This document shows, one piece after another, positions 17,678-26,307 of a DNA stretch of 64,000 bases (position 1 is the stretch's first letter; each line of letters opens with the position of its first letter). A model generated the notes under the pieces. The model was not told where the DNA came from. It did not search any database and was given only the letters and a program-made list of their open reading frames with translations. The stretch comes from Rhizobium binae (GTDB lineage: Bacteria; Pseudomonadota; Alphaproteobacteria; Rhizobiales; Rhizobiaceae), in assembly GCF_017357225.1 (NCBI RefSeq), contig NZ_CP071609.1, positions 62,001 to 126,000 of the forward strand, given 5' to 3'. Position numbers and translations under genes: made by a program.

Positions 17678-18585
17678 AATTCGAAGGCATCTACACCCCG
17701 GCGATCACGCCGCTCGGGCCTGACAGGCAGATCGACCGTAAGGGGTTTGCGGCAGTGCTGGAATCGCTGATCGAAGCCAAGGTTCATGGCATCATCGTCG
17801 GCGGATCGACGGGCGAATATTACGCTCAGAGCGCCCAGGAACGCTTCGAGCTTGCCGCTTACGCCAAGGATGTCATCGGGACACGCCTCGCCCTTGTCAT
17901 CGGCACCGGTGCAACGCGGACCGAAGACTCCGTTGAATATGCCAAGGCTGCGAAGGAAATCGGCGCTGACGCGATCCTGGTCTCGTCGCCGCCCTATGCG
18001 CTGCCGACGGAAAAGGAGAATGCGATCCATGCCCTGACGATCGACCGCGCCGCCAACCTGCCGATCATGCTCTACAATTATCCGGCCCGCATGGGCATCA
18101 CCATGCGCGAGGACTATTTCTCCCGCGTGGGCCGGTCCAAAAACGTCGTGGCAATCAAGGAAAGCTCCGGCGAAATGGCCAACGTCCATCTCCTGGCGCG
18201 CAAGTTTCCGCATATCCGCCTTTCCTGTGGCTGGGACGACCAGGCCCTGGAATTCTTTGCCTGGGGTGCCAAAAGCTGGGTCTGCGCCGGCTCCAACTTC
18301 CTGCCGCGCGAACATGTCGCCCTCTACGAAGCCTGCGTCCTTGAAAAGAATTTCGACAAGGGCCGCGCGATCATGACGGCGATGCTGCCGCTGATGGACT
18401 TCCTCGAATGTGGAAAATTCGTCCAGTCGATCAAGCATGGATGCGAGATCATCGGCCTGAAGACAGGGTCCGTGCGCGCGCCACTGCGCCCGCTCAATTC
18501 CGAAGAAAAAAGAACCCTTGAAACCGTTGTCGCGACTTTAAAGCGCACGGTTGCCCAAATCACGTCGGGAGCCAACAATGCATGA
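17674..18585 (+). CDS. Dihydrodipicolinate synthase/N-acetylneuraminate lyase family protein (possibly pyrroline-hydroxycarboxylate deaminase-like)
   Basis: 303 residues forming a class I aldolase TIM barrel. GGSTGE (43-48) binds the carboxylate, YNYPARMG contains the catalytic Tyr134, and VAIKESSGE holds the Schiff-base Lys162. Relatives include DapA, 2-keto-3-deoxy acid lyases and HypD, the deaminase that turns 1-pyrroline-4-hydroxy-2-carboxylate into 2-oxoglutarate semialdehyde. The neighbours (aldehyde dehydrogenase, FAD amine oxidase, proline-racemase-family enzyme, betaine/proline importer) favour a role of the HypD kind, but this is inferred from context. It overlaps the regulator before it and the dehydrogenase after it. 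Confidence 0.85.
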   Translation: MKFEGIYTPAITPLGPDRQIDRKGFAAVLESLIEAKVHGIIVGGSTGEYYAQSAQERFELAAYAKDVIGTRLALVIGTGATRTEDSVEYAKAAKEIGADAILVSSPPYALPTEKENAIHALTIDRAANLPIMLYNYPARMGITMREDYFSRVGRSKNVVAIKESSGEMANVHLLARKFPHIRLSCGWDDQALEFFAWGAKSWVCAGSNFLPREHVALYEACVLEKNFDKGRAIMTAMLPLMDFLECGKFVQSIKHGCEIIGLKTGSVRAPLRPLNSEEKRTLETVVATLKRTVAQITSGANNA

Positions 18586-20095
18586 ACCCTTGAACGCGGC
18601 CGAATACAAGGCAATCGCCGCCAACCTTCATTTGCCGACCAACGCCTTTATCGATGGCGCCTTCCGCCCGGCGAAATCCGGCAAGACATTCACGACGACG
18701 AACCCTGCGACCGGCGAGACGCTAGCCGAGATCGCGGCCTGTGACGCTGTTGATGTCGATGATGCGGTTGCAAATGCGAAAACGGCGTTCGACGACGGTC
18801 GCTGGCGTTTGTTGCCTCCCGGCGACCGGAAGGCGGCCCTCCTCAAACTCGCCAAGCTCCTGGAGGAAAACCGCCACGAGCTCGCCGTTATGGAAAGCAT
18901 CGACAGTGGCAAGCCGGTGCGCGAATGCCAGACAGTCGATGTGGCGGACACGATCCACACGATCCGCTTCCATGCCGAACTCATCGACAAGCTTTACGAC
19001 AACACCAACCCGGTCGGGCCGAATGCCCTTGCCATGGTGGTGCGCGAACCGATCGGCGTCGTCGGCTGCGTGCTGCCCTGGAACTTCCCGCTCTTGATGC
19101 TCGCCTGGAAGATCGGACCTGCGCTTGCATCGGGATGCTCCGTCATCGTCAAGCCCGCGCAGGAAACCACACTTACCACCCTTCGTGTTGCAGAACTGGC
19201 TCTCGAGGCCGGCATCCCCGCGGGCGTCTTCAATGTCGTCACCGGCAGCGGCAAGGACGTCGGTGAGCCGATCGGCCTGCACATGGATATCGATATGGTC
19301 GCCTTTACCGGATCGACGCCGACCGGACGTCGCTTCCTGCGTTACTCGGCGGATTCAAACCTCAAGAAGGTCGTGCTCGAATGCGGCGGCAAGAACCCGG
19401 CCGTCGTCCTCGATGATGCCGAAGACCTCGACCTCGTTGCCGAGCAGGTCGTCAACGGTGCTTTCTGGAACATGGGCGAGAATTGCTCGGCGACGTCTCG
19501 CCTGATCGTCGACAGCAAGATCAAGGATGAGTTGCTCGAACGTATCGGCGCCTATCTGCGCGAATGGAAAACCGGCGATCCGCTGGATCCAGAAAATCGC
19601 ATCGGCGCTCTGGTCAGCAAGTCGCACTTCGACAAGGTCAAATCCTTCCTCGACGACGTGAAGAAGGAGAAGCTATCGCTCACCCATGGCGGCGAGACCC
19701 TGAAGGGCATCTTCATCGAACCTACCGTCGTCGATGGCGTCACCCCTGCGAGCCGCCTTTTCCAGGAGGAGATCTTCGGGCCGATCCTGTCGGTAACCAC
19801 GTTCGAAACGTTGGCGGAAGCCGTGAAGCTGGCCAACGACACCAATTATGGCCTCACCGCTTCGGTTTATACCGGCAGTCTGCGCAAGGCGATCAAGCTG
19901 TCGCGCGAAATCCGGGCAGGCCTGGTCACCGTCAACTGCTTCGGCGAAGGTGACGCCTCGACGCCCTTCGGCGGCTACAAGGAATCGGGTTTTGGCGGCC
20001 GCGACAAGTCGATCTTCGCCCACGACAACTACTGTGAACTGAAGACGATCTGGATCGATATCTCCGAGCGCTCCGTGGACGAGACGATCCGATGA
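18578..20095 (+). CDS. NAD-dependent aldehyde dehydrogenase (PuuC/semialdehyde type)
   Basis: 505 residues from the ATG at 18578 inside the end of the previous gene, with GGGAG ahead of it; a start at 18551 lacks a comparable site. All family landmarks are present: VLPWNFPLLMLAWKIGPALASG, FTGSTPTGRRFL, LECGGKNPAVV with the general base, GENCSATSRLIV with the nucleophile cysteine, and EEIFGPILSVTTF near the end. The closest feel is to gamma-glutamyl-gamma-aminobutyraldehyde and related semialdehyde dehydrogenases. In this operon it would oxidise the semialdehyde released by the DapA-like enzyme or the amine oxidase. The stop overlaps the next start by four bases. Confidence 0.9.
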   Translation: MHEPLNAAEYKAIAANLHLPTNAFIDGAFRPAKSGKTFTTTNPATGETLAEIAACDAVDVDDAVANAKTAFDDGRWRLLPPGDRKAALLKLAKLLEENRHELAVMESIDSGKPVRECQTVDVADTIHTIRFHAELIDKLYDNTNPVGPNALAMVVREPIGVVGCVLPWNFPLLMLAWKIGPALASGCSVIVKPAQETTLTTLRVAELALEAGIPAGVFNVVTGSGKDVGEPIGLHMDIDMVAFTGSTPTGRRFLRYSADSNLKKVVLECGGKNPAVVLDDAEDLDLVAEQVVNGAFWNMGENCSATSRLIVDSKIKDELLERIGAYLREWKTGDPLDPENRIGALVSKSHFDKVKSFLDDVKKEKLSLTHGGETLKGIFIEPTVVDGVTPASRLFQEEIFGPILSVTTFETLAEAVKLANDTNYGLTASVYTGSLRKAIKLSREIRAGLVTVNCFGEGDASTPFGGYKESGFGGRDKSIFAHDNYCELKTIWIDISERSVDETIR

Positions 20096-21438
20096 TCACC
20101 AAGTCCGTCAAGCGCTTGCCTTTTGAAAACGGCGTCTCGGGCTGGGAGGCGATCAGCAAGCGACCGTTTCCAGTCCGGAGCCTGGAAGGCAACGTGACCG
20201 CGGACTGGTTGGTGATCGGCGCGGGCTTCGCGGGATTGTCCGCGGCCCGCCGCCTGAAAGAGCGTCGTCCACAGGACAAGGTCGTCATCCTTGAGGCTAG
20301 TGAATTGGGGAAAGGCACTTCGGGACGAAACTCGGGCTTCATGATCGACGTCCCGCACAACCTCTCGTCCAGTGAATATTCAAGCGGCAGCGTCGATGCC
20401 ACACAGATGGAGATGGCGCAGAACCGCTCCGCGATCGCCTTTGCAGCGCAAGCGGCCGATGAATACGAAATGCCCCGCGAGACCTTCGATCCCTCGGGCA
20501 AGATCAATGCTGCCGCAACCGCGCGCGGCATGAAGCTGAACATGGCGTTCGGGCAATCGCTGAAGGGTGCGGGCGAGAAGCATGTGTTTCTCGACGCCCG
20601 TGAAATGCGCGACATCACCGGGTCGGACTATTATCTGAGCGGGCTCTACACGCCCGGCGCGGTCCTCATCCAGCCGGCCGACTATATCCGCAGCTTCGCC
20701 GCCGGGCTGTCGGAAAGCGTCGATGTGTACGAGCGCTCGCCCGTGACCGGGTTGAAGCGCGAGGGCGGAACCTGGACTGCCATTTCGTTGCGCGGAACGG
20801 TCACGGCCCCCAGGGTCATCGTCGCCGTCAACGGCCATATCGAGGATTTCGGTCACTTCGGCGGCAGGCTGATGCACATCTTCGCCTACGCCTCGATGAC
20901 CGCACCCTTCGATGCCGATGGCGTGGGCAAGGAAAAATCAGGTCGCGACAAGTGGGCTCTTCTTCCCGCCGACGCGATGGGCGCCACTGTGCGCAAGCTT
21001 ACCACTGGCGGGCAGTCGCGGATCGTGATCCGGACGAAATATACCTACGACACAACGGTAAGCGTCAGCGAACGGCGTATGGCGAAGATGGCGAGCGAGC
21101 ATCGCCGCTCCTTCGACGCCCGGTTTCCGGGCCTTGCCGAAGTGCCGTTCGAATACAGCTGGGCCGGCCGCCTTTGCCTGAGCCGCAACCATGTCCCGGC
21201 CTTTGGCGAGATCGACGAGGGGCTCTATTCGGCCTGCTGCGAAAATGGCCTCGGTACGGTCAAAAGCACCCTTGCGGGCATGATGGCTGCCGACCTCGCC
21301 ACCGGTACGACCTCCCGAGAACTAGAAGAATACATGGATCACGCGCAGCCCTCCCGGCTGCCGCCGGAGCCGTTCGCCTGGCTCGGCATCAATTCCGTGA
21401 TCCGTTTGCAGGAATTGCGTGCAGGCCGCGAGGGATGA
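20092..21438 (+). CDS. FAD-dependent amine/amino-acid oxidoreductase (DAO family, PuuB-like)
   Basis: 448 residues. An N-terminal extension (GVSGWEAISKRPFPVRSLEG) precedes the dinucleotide motif TADWLVIGAGFAGLSAARRL and GKGTSGRNSGFMID, typical of gamma-glutamylputrescine oxidase and related D-amino-acid or sarcosine oxidases. The C-terminal FAD contact ENGLGTVKSTLAGMMAADL is intact. The enzyme would oxidise a secondary amine or imino acid to an imine, feeding the aldehyde dehydrogenase with which its gene overlaps. In hydroxyproline catabolism the equivalent step is D-hydroxyproline oxidation; whether that applies here is unproven. Confidence 0.88.
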   Translation: MITKSVKRLPFENGVSGWEAISKRPFPVRSLEGNVTADWLVIGAGFAGLSAARRLKERRPQDKVVILEASELGKGTSGRNSGFMIDVPHNLSSSEYSSGSVDATQMEMAQNRSAIAFAAQAADEYEMPRETFDPSGKINAAATARGMKLNMAFGQSLKGAGEKHVFLDAREMRDITGSDYYLSGLYTPGAVLIQPADYIRSFAAGLSESVDVYERSPVTGLKREGGTWTAISLRGTVTAPRVIVAVNGHIEDFGHFGGRLMHIFAYASMTAPFDADGVGKEKSGRDKWALLPADAMGATVRKLTTGGQSRIVIRTKYTYDTTVSVSERRMAKMASEHRRSFDARFPGLAEVPFEYSWAGRLCLSRNHVPAFGEIDEGLYSACCENGLGTVKSTLAGMMAADLATGTTSRELEEYMDHAQPSRLPPEPFAWLGINSVIRLQELRAGREG

Positions 21439-21516
21439 TCCCTCGCCGCGCAATGTGAAGACTGAGCCCAGCGCGAGGCTTCAACGATAATGGGAACGCA
21501 AAGTTAGGAGCGACAA

Positions 21517-22368
21517 ATGAAGACTCTGTGGAAGGCATTCTGCGCAGCGGCAATGGTCGGAATGACCGTCATGTCGGCGCATGCTGAAGAAAAGACCATC
21601 ACCATCGGCACGATGTCCTGGGAAGACCTGACGCCGATTACCGGCATCACCAAGAAGGTGCTTGAAGATTCCGGCTACACCGTGAAGGTCGTGCCGTTCT
21701 CCGAATGGGGCATCGCCTATGCTGCTCTGAGCAAGGGCGACGTCCAGATCCTGGCCTCGCAGACGGACTATGTCGCGCAGGATTACTGGGACAAGAATAA
21801 GAAGCGCCTCGAAAAGATTTCGCCGGTCTCGCACGGCCTGTTCCAGGGCGTCGCGGTTCCGAAATACGTCACCATCGATTCCATGGACCAGTTGAACGAC
21901 AACGCCGACAAGCTCGGCGGCAAGATCGTCGGTATCGAGCCGGGCTCGGGCCTGATGAGGGACACGGCCAATTCCGTGAAGGCTTATGATCTCAAGCTGC
22001 AGCTCGTCGAAGGCAGTACGGCCGCGATGACCGCCGCGCTGAAGTCCGCCACCGATCGCAAGGAATGGATTGCCGTGACGATCTGGGAGCCGTCCTGGAT
22101 GATGCAGAAATACGACGTCAAGTTCCTTCAGGACCCCAAAGGCGTCTTCCCTCCACCGCAGAGCTACTACTGGATCGGGCAAAAGGGCTTTTCCGCGGAG
22201 AACCCGCACGCCCGTGAAGTGATTGCCAGCGTTTATGTTCCGCTTGCCGACATCACCGCGATCAACAGCGCCGTCAACGACGGCAAGACGATGGACGAGG
22301 CGATCAAGGACTGGACCGACAGCCATGCCGACCTCCTGAAGCGCTGGGAAAACATCGCCACCGAATAA
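21517..22368 (+). CDS. Glycine betaine/proline-type substrate-binding protein (OpuAC/ProX family)
   Basis: 283 residues with a Sec signal peptide MKTLWKAFCAAAMVGMTVMSAHA cut before EEKTIT. The mature sequence (ITIGTMSWEDLTPITGITKKVLEDSGYTVKVV, GSGLMRDTANSVKAYDLKLQLVEGSTAAMTAAL, WIAVTIWEPSWMM) is typical OpuAC, whose tryptophan box grips quaternary ammonium groups; W residues in MSW, IWEPSW and SYYW are candidates. It is the first gene of a four-gene importer, placed straight after the catabolic enzymes. Ligand guesses are proline betaine, hydroxyproline betaine or similar. Confidence 0.92.
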   Translation: MKTLWKAFCAAAMVGMTVMSAHAEEKTITIGTMSWEDLTPITGITKKVLEDSGYTVKVVPFSEWGIAYAALSKGDVQILASQTDYVAQDYWDKNKKRLEKISPVSHGLFQGVAVPKYVTIDSMDQLNDNADKLGGKIVGIEPGSGLMRDTANSVKAYDLKLQLVEGSTAAMTAALKSATDRKEWIAVTIWEPSWMMQKYDVKFLQDPKGVFPPPQSYYWIGQKGFSAENPHAREVIASVYVPLADITAINSAVNDGKTMDEAIKDWTDSHADLLKRWENIATE

Positions 22369-22376
22369 AGCCGAAT

Positions 22377-22406
22377 GCCGGGCCTCCACATGTTTGGCGG
22401 CCCGGC
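22377..22406 (+). promoter_or_regulatory. Intergenic stem-loop after the binding-protein gene
   Basis: Arms GCCGGGCC and GGCCCGGC pair perfectly over eight bases around a 14-base loop, between the binding-protein stop and the ATPase start. No T-run follows, so it is unlikely to be a full terminator. Such hairpins commonly stabilise the upstream message so that binding protein is made in excess. Confidence 0.55.
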
Positions 22407-22459
22407 TCCACATTCCACGAATGAGAATGCCGGTATCAAACCGGCTCGCGGGGAACGCT

Positions 22460-23551
22460 ATGACCATGTCAATGAATGATGCCGGCGATATCCTGATCGA
22501 CTGCCAGTCGGTCTGGAAGATATTCGGAGCCAAGGCCAAGGCGGCCGTCGAGGCGGTAAAGACAGACGGCTTGTCCAAGAAACAGATCCTGACGGACTAC
22601 GACTGCGTCGTCGGCGTCTCGGACGCCAACCTTCAGGTTAGGCGCGGCGAGATCTTCTGTATCATGGGACTGTCGGGCAGCGGCAAGTCCACGCTCATCC
22701 GGCTGCTCAACAGACTGATCGAACCGAGCCTTGGCAAGATCCTCGTCAAGGGCAAGGACATCTCCGCCCTGAATGCCGCCGAACTCCGCGACATTCGTGC
22801 CCGCAACATCGGGATGGTTTTCCAGAGCGTCGCCCTGCTTCCGCACCGCACCGTTCTGGAGAATGCCGCCTTCGGACTTGAGGTTCGCGGCGTCGGCAAG
22901 GAAGAACGATACAAGACAGCCCGCGCGGCGCTGGACAAGGTTGGCCTGTCCGACTGGACGACACGATACCCTTCCGAATTGTCCGGCGGCATGCAGCAGC
23001 GCGTCGGCCTTGCCCGCGCCATCGCCGCCGATCCCGAGATCATCCTGATGGACGAACCATTCAGCGCGCTCGATCCGCTGATCCGCCGCCAGCTTCAGGA
23101 CGAATTCCGGCAACTGACCAAGTCGCTTGGAAAGTCGGCCGTGTTCATCACCCACGATCTTGAGGAAGCCATCCGGATCGGTGACCGCATCGCCATCATG
23201 AAGGACGGGGTCATCGTCCAGGTCGGTAATGCCGAGGAGATCGTGACCAAGCCTGCGGACGACTACGTCGCCGAGTTCGTTGCCGGGATTTCCAGGATTC
23301 ATCTGGTCAAGGCGCACTCCGTCATGATGCCGGTTGCCGAATACACGCGCAGCCACCCGAATGTCGATGTTGGCTCGCTGCTCCGCACCACGCCCGAAGC
23401 GGATATCGGCGCCCTGATCGAACTGACCATGCAATCGAGCCGCGATGCCGTCGCTGTTGTCGAGGGTGGCAAGGTGGTCGGCATCGTTACGATACGTGGC
23501 CTGCTCTGTGGTGTCGCCGGCAGTCCCGCCACCGTGCCCGCTGCGGCATAG
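22460..23551 (+). CDS. Glycine betaine/proline ABC transporter ATP-binding protein (ProV/OpuAA-like)
   Basis: About 363 residues from the ATG at 22460 (MTMSMNDAGDILIDCQSVWKIFG), with GGGGA in front; the frame is open to 22394. Walker A MGLSGSGKSTLIRLLNRL, Q-loop VFQSVALLPHRTVLENAAFG, signature LSGGMQQRVGLARA, Walker B IILMDEPFSALDPL and H-loop THDLEEAI are all intact and of the QAT/ProV subtype. A C-terminal CBS-like region ends in AVAVVEGGKVVGIVTIRGLL, the osmo- or ligand-sensing part of ProV proteins. It powers the two permeases downstream. Confidence 0.93.
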   Translation: MTMSMNDAGDILIDCQSVWKIFGAKAKAAVEAVKTDGLSKKQILTDYDCVVGVSDANLQVRRGEIFCIMGLSGSGKSTLIRLLNRLIEPSLGKILVKGKDISALNAAELRDIRARNIGMVFQSVALLPHRTVLENAAFGLEVRGVGKEERYKTARAALDKVGLSDWTTRYPSELSGGMQQRVGLARAIAADPEIILMDEPFSALDPLIRRQLQDEFRQLTKSLGKSAVFITHDLEEAIRIGDRIAIMKDGVIVQVGNAEEIVTKPADDYVAEFVAGISRIHLVKAHSVMMPVAEYTRSHPNVDVGSLLRTTPEADIGALIELTMQSSRDAVAVVEGGKVVGIVTIRGLLCGVAGSPATVPAAA

Positions 23552-23564
23552 ATCGGAGATGGTC

Positions 23565-24410
23565 ATGGACACGTCCCTCATCACTGACAGCTTCGACGAG
23601 AAGATCGACGATGCGCTGAACTGGATCAGCGACAATGCCTCGTGGCTATTCGACAGCATCCGCGCCGTTCTGGAGGGCACCTATGACGGCGTCCTCTGGC
23701 TCGTGCAGCTTCCACCATTCTATGTGATCGCCCTTGTCGCGGCGGCGCTGGGATGGCGGCTGATCAACGTGCCGGCCGGGCTTTTGGTAGGCGTCGCCCT
23801 GCTCGGATGCGCGGTGATGGGACTGTGGGCCGAGACCATGAGCACGCTGGCCCTGGTGATCACGGCCACGTTCATGGCGCTGCTCATCGGTATCCCTCTT
23901 GGCGTCGTGGCCGGCTTCGTCAAATCTTTCGACAGGTTCGTCGAACCGATCCTCGATCTCATCCAGACCCTTCCGCCCTACATCTACCTTCTGCCGGCGA
24001 TCGCTTTGATGGGATACGGACCGGCCACGGCTCTTCTGGCGACCGTCATCGTTGCCATGCCTCCGGCAATCCGCCTGACATCGCTCGGCATCCGCCGAAC
24101 CCCGCGCGAGTTCATCGAGCTCGGGCAGGCAAGTGGCCTGACGCCGTGGCAGATGTTCGTCAAGATCAGGCTGCCCTTCGCAATCCCGAGCGTCATGGCA
24201 GGGATCAACCAGAGCCTGATGATGGCGTTTGGGATGGTGGTGATCGCAGGCATCGTCGGTTCCGGCGGGCTTGGCGAAACCATCTACAGCGCGGTGAGAA
24301 CGCTCGATATCGCCACCTCGATCAACGCCGCCATCGCCATCGTCATCCTCACCATGGTGATCGACCGACTGACCCAGAGTGCGGCGCGCCGCGCCAATGG
24401 AGGCAAGTGA
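23565..24410 (+). CDS. Betaine/proline ABC transporter permease 1 (ProW-like)
   Basis: 281 residues from the ATG at 23565, with CGGAG six bases before it (an ATG at 23559 is too close to that site). A hydrophilic N-terminus leads to about six or seven hydrophobic helices, and the EAA loop reads ELGQASGLTPWQMFVKIRLPFAIPSVMAGINQSLMMAFGMVVIAGIVG, the ProW/OpuAB signature. The gene overlaps the start of the second permease by one base (TGATG). A two-permease layout differs from the single ProW of enteric bacteria and implies a heterodimeric channel. Confidence 0.92.
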   Translation: MDTSLITDSFDEKIDDALNWISDNASWLFDSIRAVLEGTYDGVLWLVQLPPFYVIALVAAALGWRLINVPAGLLVGVALLGCAVMGLWAETMSTLALVITATFMALLIGIPLGVVAGFVKSFDRFVEPILDLIQTLPPYIYLLPAIALMGYGPATALLATVIVAMPPAIRLTSLGIRRTPREFIELGQASGLTPWQMFVKIRLPFAIPSVMAGINQSLMMAFGMVVIAGIVGSGGLGETIYSAVRTLDIATSINAAIAIVILTMVIDRLTQSAARRANGGK

Positions 24411-25264
24411 TGGACCTGGACCTTGTTCGTTTCTCCCCCGGCGCTTACCTCGCCCCGGTCATCGACTGGCTGAACGCCAATTTCCATCCCTTTTTCGACA
24501 TGGTGACGAAAGTGATCGAGGCCGTTCTGGGCGGCCTTGAATCGAGCCTGCTTTACCTGCCCTTCTACGCGGTCATCCTCATTGCCGTGGTTTTCGCTGC
24601 CGTCGTCGTTAATGTTCGCGTCGCGGTAACCAGCGCGATCGCGCTGACCTTCTGCTTTCTGGCGGGCCTGTGGGAGGCATCGATGCAGACGCTCGCTCTG
24701 GTGACGGTGTCGGTGTGTATCTCGGTGTTGATTGCGTTTCCGCTCGGCATCCTGGCATCCCGTTACCGCAAGTTCGAGGCGGCCATCCGTCCCGTGCTCG
24801 ACATCATGCAGACGGTCCCGCCTTGGGTTTATCTCATCCCTGCCGTGATGATCTTCAGCCTCGGCCGCGTGCCTGCCATCATCGCCACGATCGTCTACGG
24901 CGTGCCACCGATGCTGCGATTGACGACGCTGGCCTTCAGTCAGGTTCCGAAGGACCTGCTGGAACTCGGGCAGGCCACAGGCGCCTCGCCCCGCGCCATC
25001 CTGTTCAAGATCGAAATCCCCGCGGCGACGCCAACACTGCTGGTGGGGCTGAACCAGTGCATTCTTCTATCGCTCGCCATCGTCGTTCTTGCGGGTCTCG
25101 TCGGAGCGGGTGGTCTTGGTGCCGAGGTGACGCGCGGCCTGACACGAATGGAAATGGGGCTTGGCCTTCGTGCGGGCCTTGCCATCGTCGCGGTCGCAAT
25201 CTTCCTCGACCGGCTGTCGCGTGGTGCCCTTCAGCGCAAAGCACCGGCTACGGCCGGAAACTGA
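24410..25264 (+). CDS. Betaine/proline ABC transporter permease 2 (ProW-like)
   Basis: 284 residues beginning MDLDLVRFSPGAYLAPVIDWLNANFHPFF. Hydrophobic segments include AVILIAVVFAAVVVNVRVAV and IALTFCFLAGLWEASMQTLALVTVSV, and the EAA-type loop is ELGQATGASPRAILFKIEIPAATPTLLVGLNQCILLSLAIVVLAGLVGAGG. It is a diverged paralogue of the preceding permease, to which it is coupled through a one-base stop/start overlap behind GGAGG. Together they form the membrane part of the importer. Confidence 0.92.
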   Translation: MDLDLVRFSPGAYLAPVIDWLNANFHPFFDMVTKVIEAVLGGLESSLLYLPFYAVILIAVVFAAVVVNVRVAVTSAIALTFCFLAGLWEASMQTLALVTVSVCISVLIAFPLGILASRYRKFEAAIRPVLDIMQTVPPWVYLIPAVMIFSLGRVPAIIATIVYGVPPMLRLTTLAFSQVPKDLLELGQATGASPRAILFKIEIPAATPTLLVGLNQCILLSLAIVVLAGLVGAGGLGAEVTRGLTRMEMGLGLRAGLAIVAVAIFLDRLSRGALQRKAPATAGN

Positions 25265-25284
25265 CATATTCGAAAGGTCTTATC

Positions 25285-26283
25285 ATGCGGCGCAGCTTCT
25301 TCTGCATTGACAGCCACACCTGCGGCAATCCGGTCCGTCTCGTTGCCGCGGGCGGCCCGCTTCTTCCGCATCTTCCGATCACTGAGCGCCGGGAACTGTT
25401 TGTCCGCGATCATGACTGGGTGCGACAGGCTCTGATGTTTGAACCGCGAGGCCATGACATCATGTCCGGCGCGATCATCTATCCGGCCTATCGCGAGGAT
25501 TGCGACTTCGCGGTCATCTTCATCGAAGTCAGCGGATGCCTGCCCATGTGTGGCGCCGGCACGATCGGTCTCGTGACCGCCGGCATCGAGGAAGGCCTGA
25601 TCACGCCGCGGGTAGAAGGCAGGCTTTCCATCGAGACCCCGGCGGGCCGTGTCGATATCCAGTATGAGAAGCCCGGCGAATTCGTGGAATCGGTGCGGAT
25701 GTTCAACGTGCCGAGCTATCTCCACGCCGCAGACATTGCCGTCGATGTCGCAGGCATCGGGCGCCTGATCGTCGATATCGCCTATGGTGGGAATTACTAC
25801 GCCGTGGTGGAGCCGCAGGCCGCGTGGTCGGGACTGGGCGGCATGTCCGCCAGCGATATCGTCGATCTCAGCGTCAAACTGCGCGACGCATTGGCCAAGA
25901 TCTGCGATCCGGAACATCCGGATGACCCAAGGATCAGGGGCGTGCATCACGCTCTGTGGTGCGACACGCCGACCAGCGACAAAGCCGACGGGCGTGGCGC
26001 TGTCTTCTACGGCGACAAGGCCATCGACCGGTCTCCTGGGGGTACCGGCACCTCGGCACGCATGGCCCAGCTTCACGGCAAAGGTCGCTTGCCTGCCGGC
26101 GAGACCTTCCGCCAGGAAAGCCTGATTGGTACGGTCTTTGAAGGGCGCATTGAGGCAGAGGTCGACGTCGGTCCGTTCCACGGCATCAAGCCGAGTGTCG
26201 GCGGCTGGGCACGGATCATCGGCCACAATACGATCTTTGTAGACGATCGAGATCCTTTGGCGCACGGTTTCCAGATCAGATAA
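25285..26283 (+). CDS. Proline racemase/hydroxyproline epimerase family protein lacking the second catalytic cysteine
   Basis: 332 residues from the ATG at 25285 behind GAAAGG. The first half has the family opening IDSHTCGNPVRLV and the first catalytic cysteine in LPMCGAGTIG (Cys89). The second active-site motif, normally DRSPCGTGTSA in 4-hydroxyproline epimerases or DRSPT in trans-3-hydroxyproline dehydratases, reads DRSPGGTGTSAR with Gly252. A two-base epimerase mechanism therefore looks impossible, and a one-base reaction such as dehydration is more plausible. The longer open frame beginning at 24670 is only a shadow over the permease gene. The gene closes the transporter and catabolic operon. 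Confidence 0.88.
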   Translation: MRRSFFCIDSHTCGNPVRLVAAGGPLLPHLPITERRELFVRDHDWVRQALMFEPRGHDIMSGAIIYPAYREDCDFAVIFIEVSGCLPMCGAGTIGLVTAGIEEGLITPRVEGRLSIETPAGRVDIQYEKPGEFVESVRMFNVPSYLHAADIAVDVAGIGRLIVDIAYGGNYYAVVEPQAAWSGLGGMSASDIVDLSVKLRDALAKICDPEHPDDPRIRGVHHALWCDTPTSDKADGRGAVFYGDKAIDRSPGGTGTSARMAQLHGKGRLPAGETFRQESLIGTVFEGRIEAEVDVGPFHGIKPSVGGWARIIGHNTIFVDDRDPLAHGFQIR

Positions 26284-26307
26284 AGGCCAAAGCGCGGTGG
26301 AGTTGAG

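Noticed and set aside
22469..23680. 403-residue minus-strand open frame
   Set aside because: Antisense to the ProV-like ATPase, which has all ABC motifs.
24670..25284. N-terminal extension of the racemase-family protein
   Set aside because: This text is an out-of-frame shadow of permease 2; the family opening IDSHTCG begins right after the ATG at 25285.
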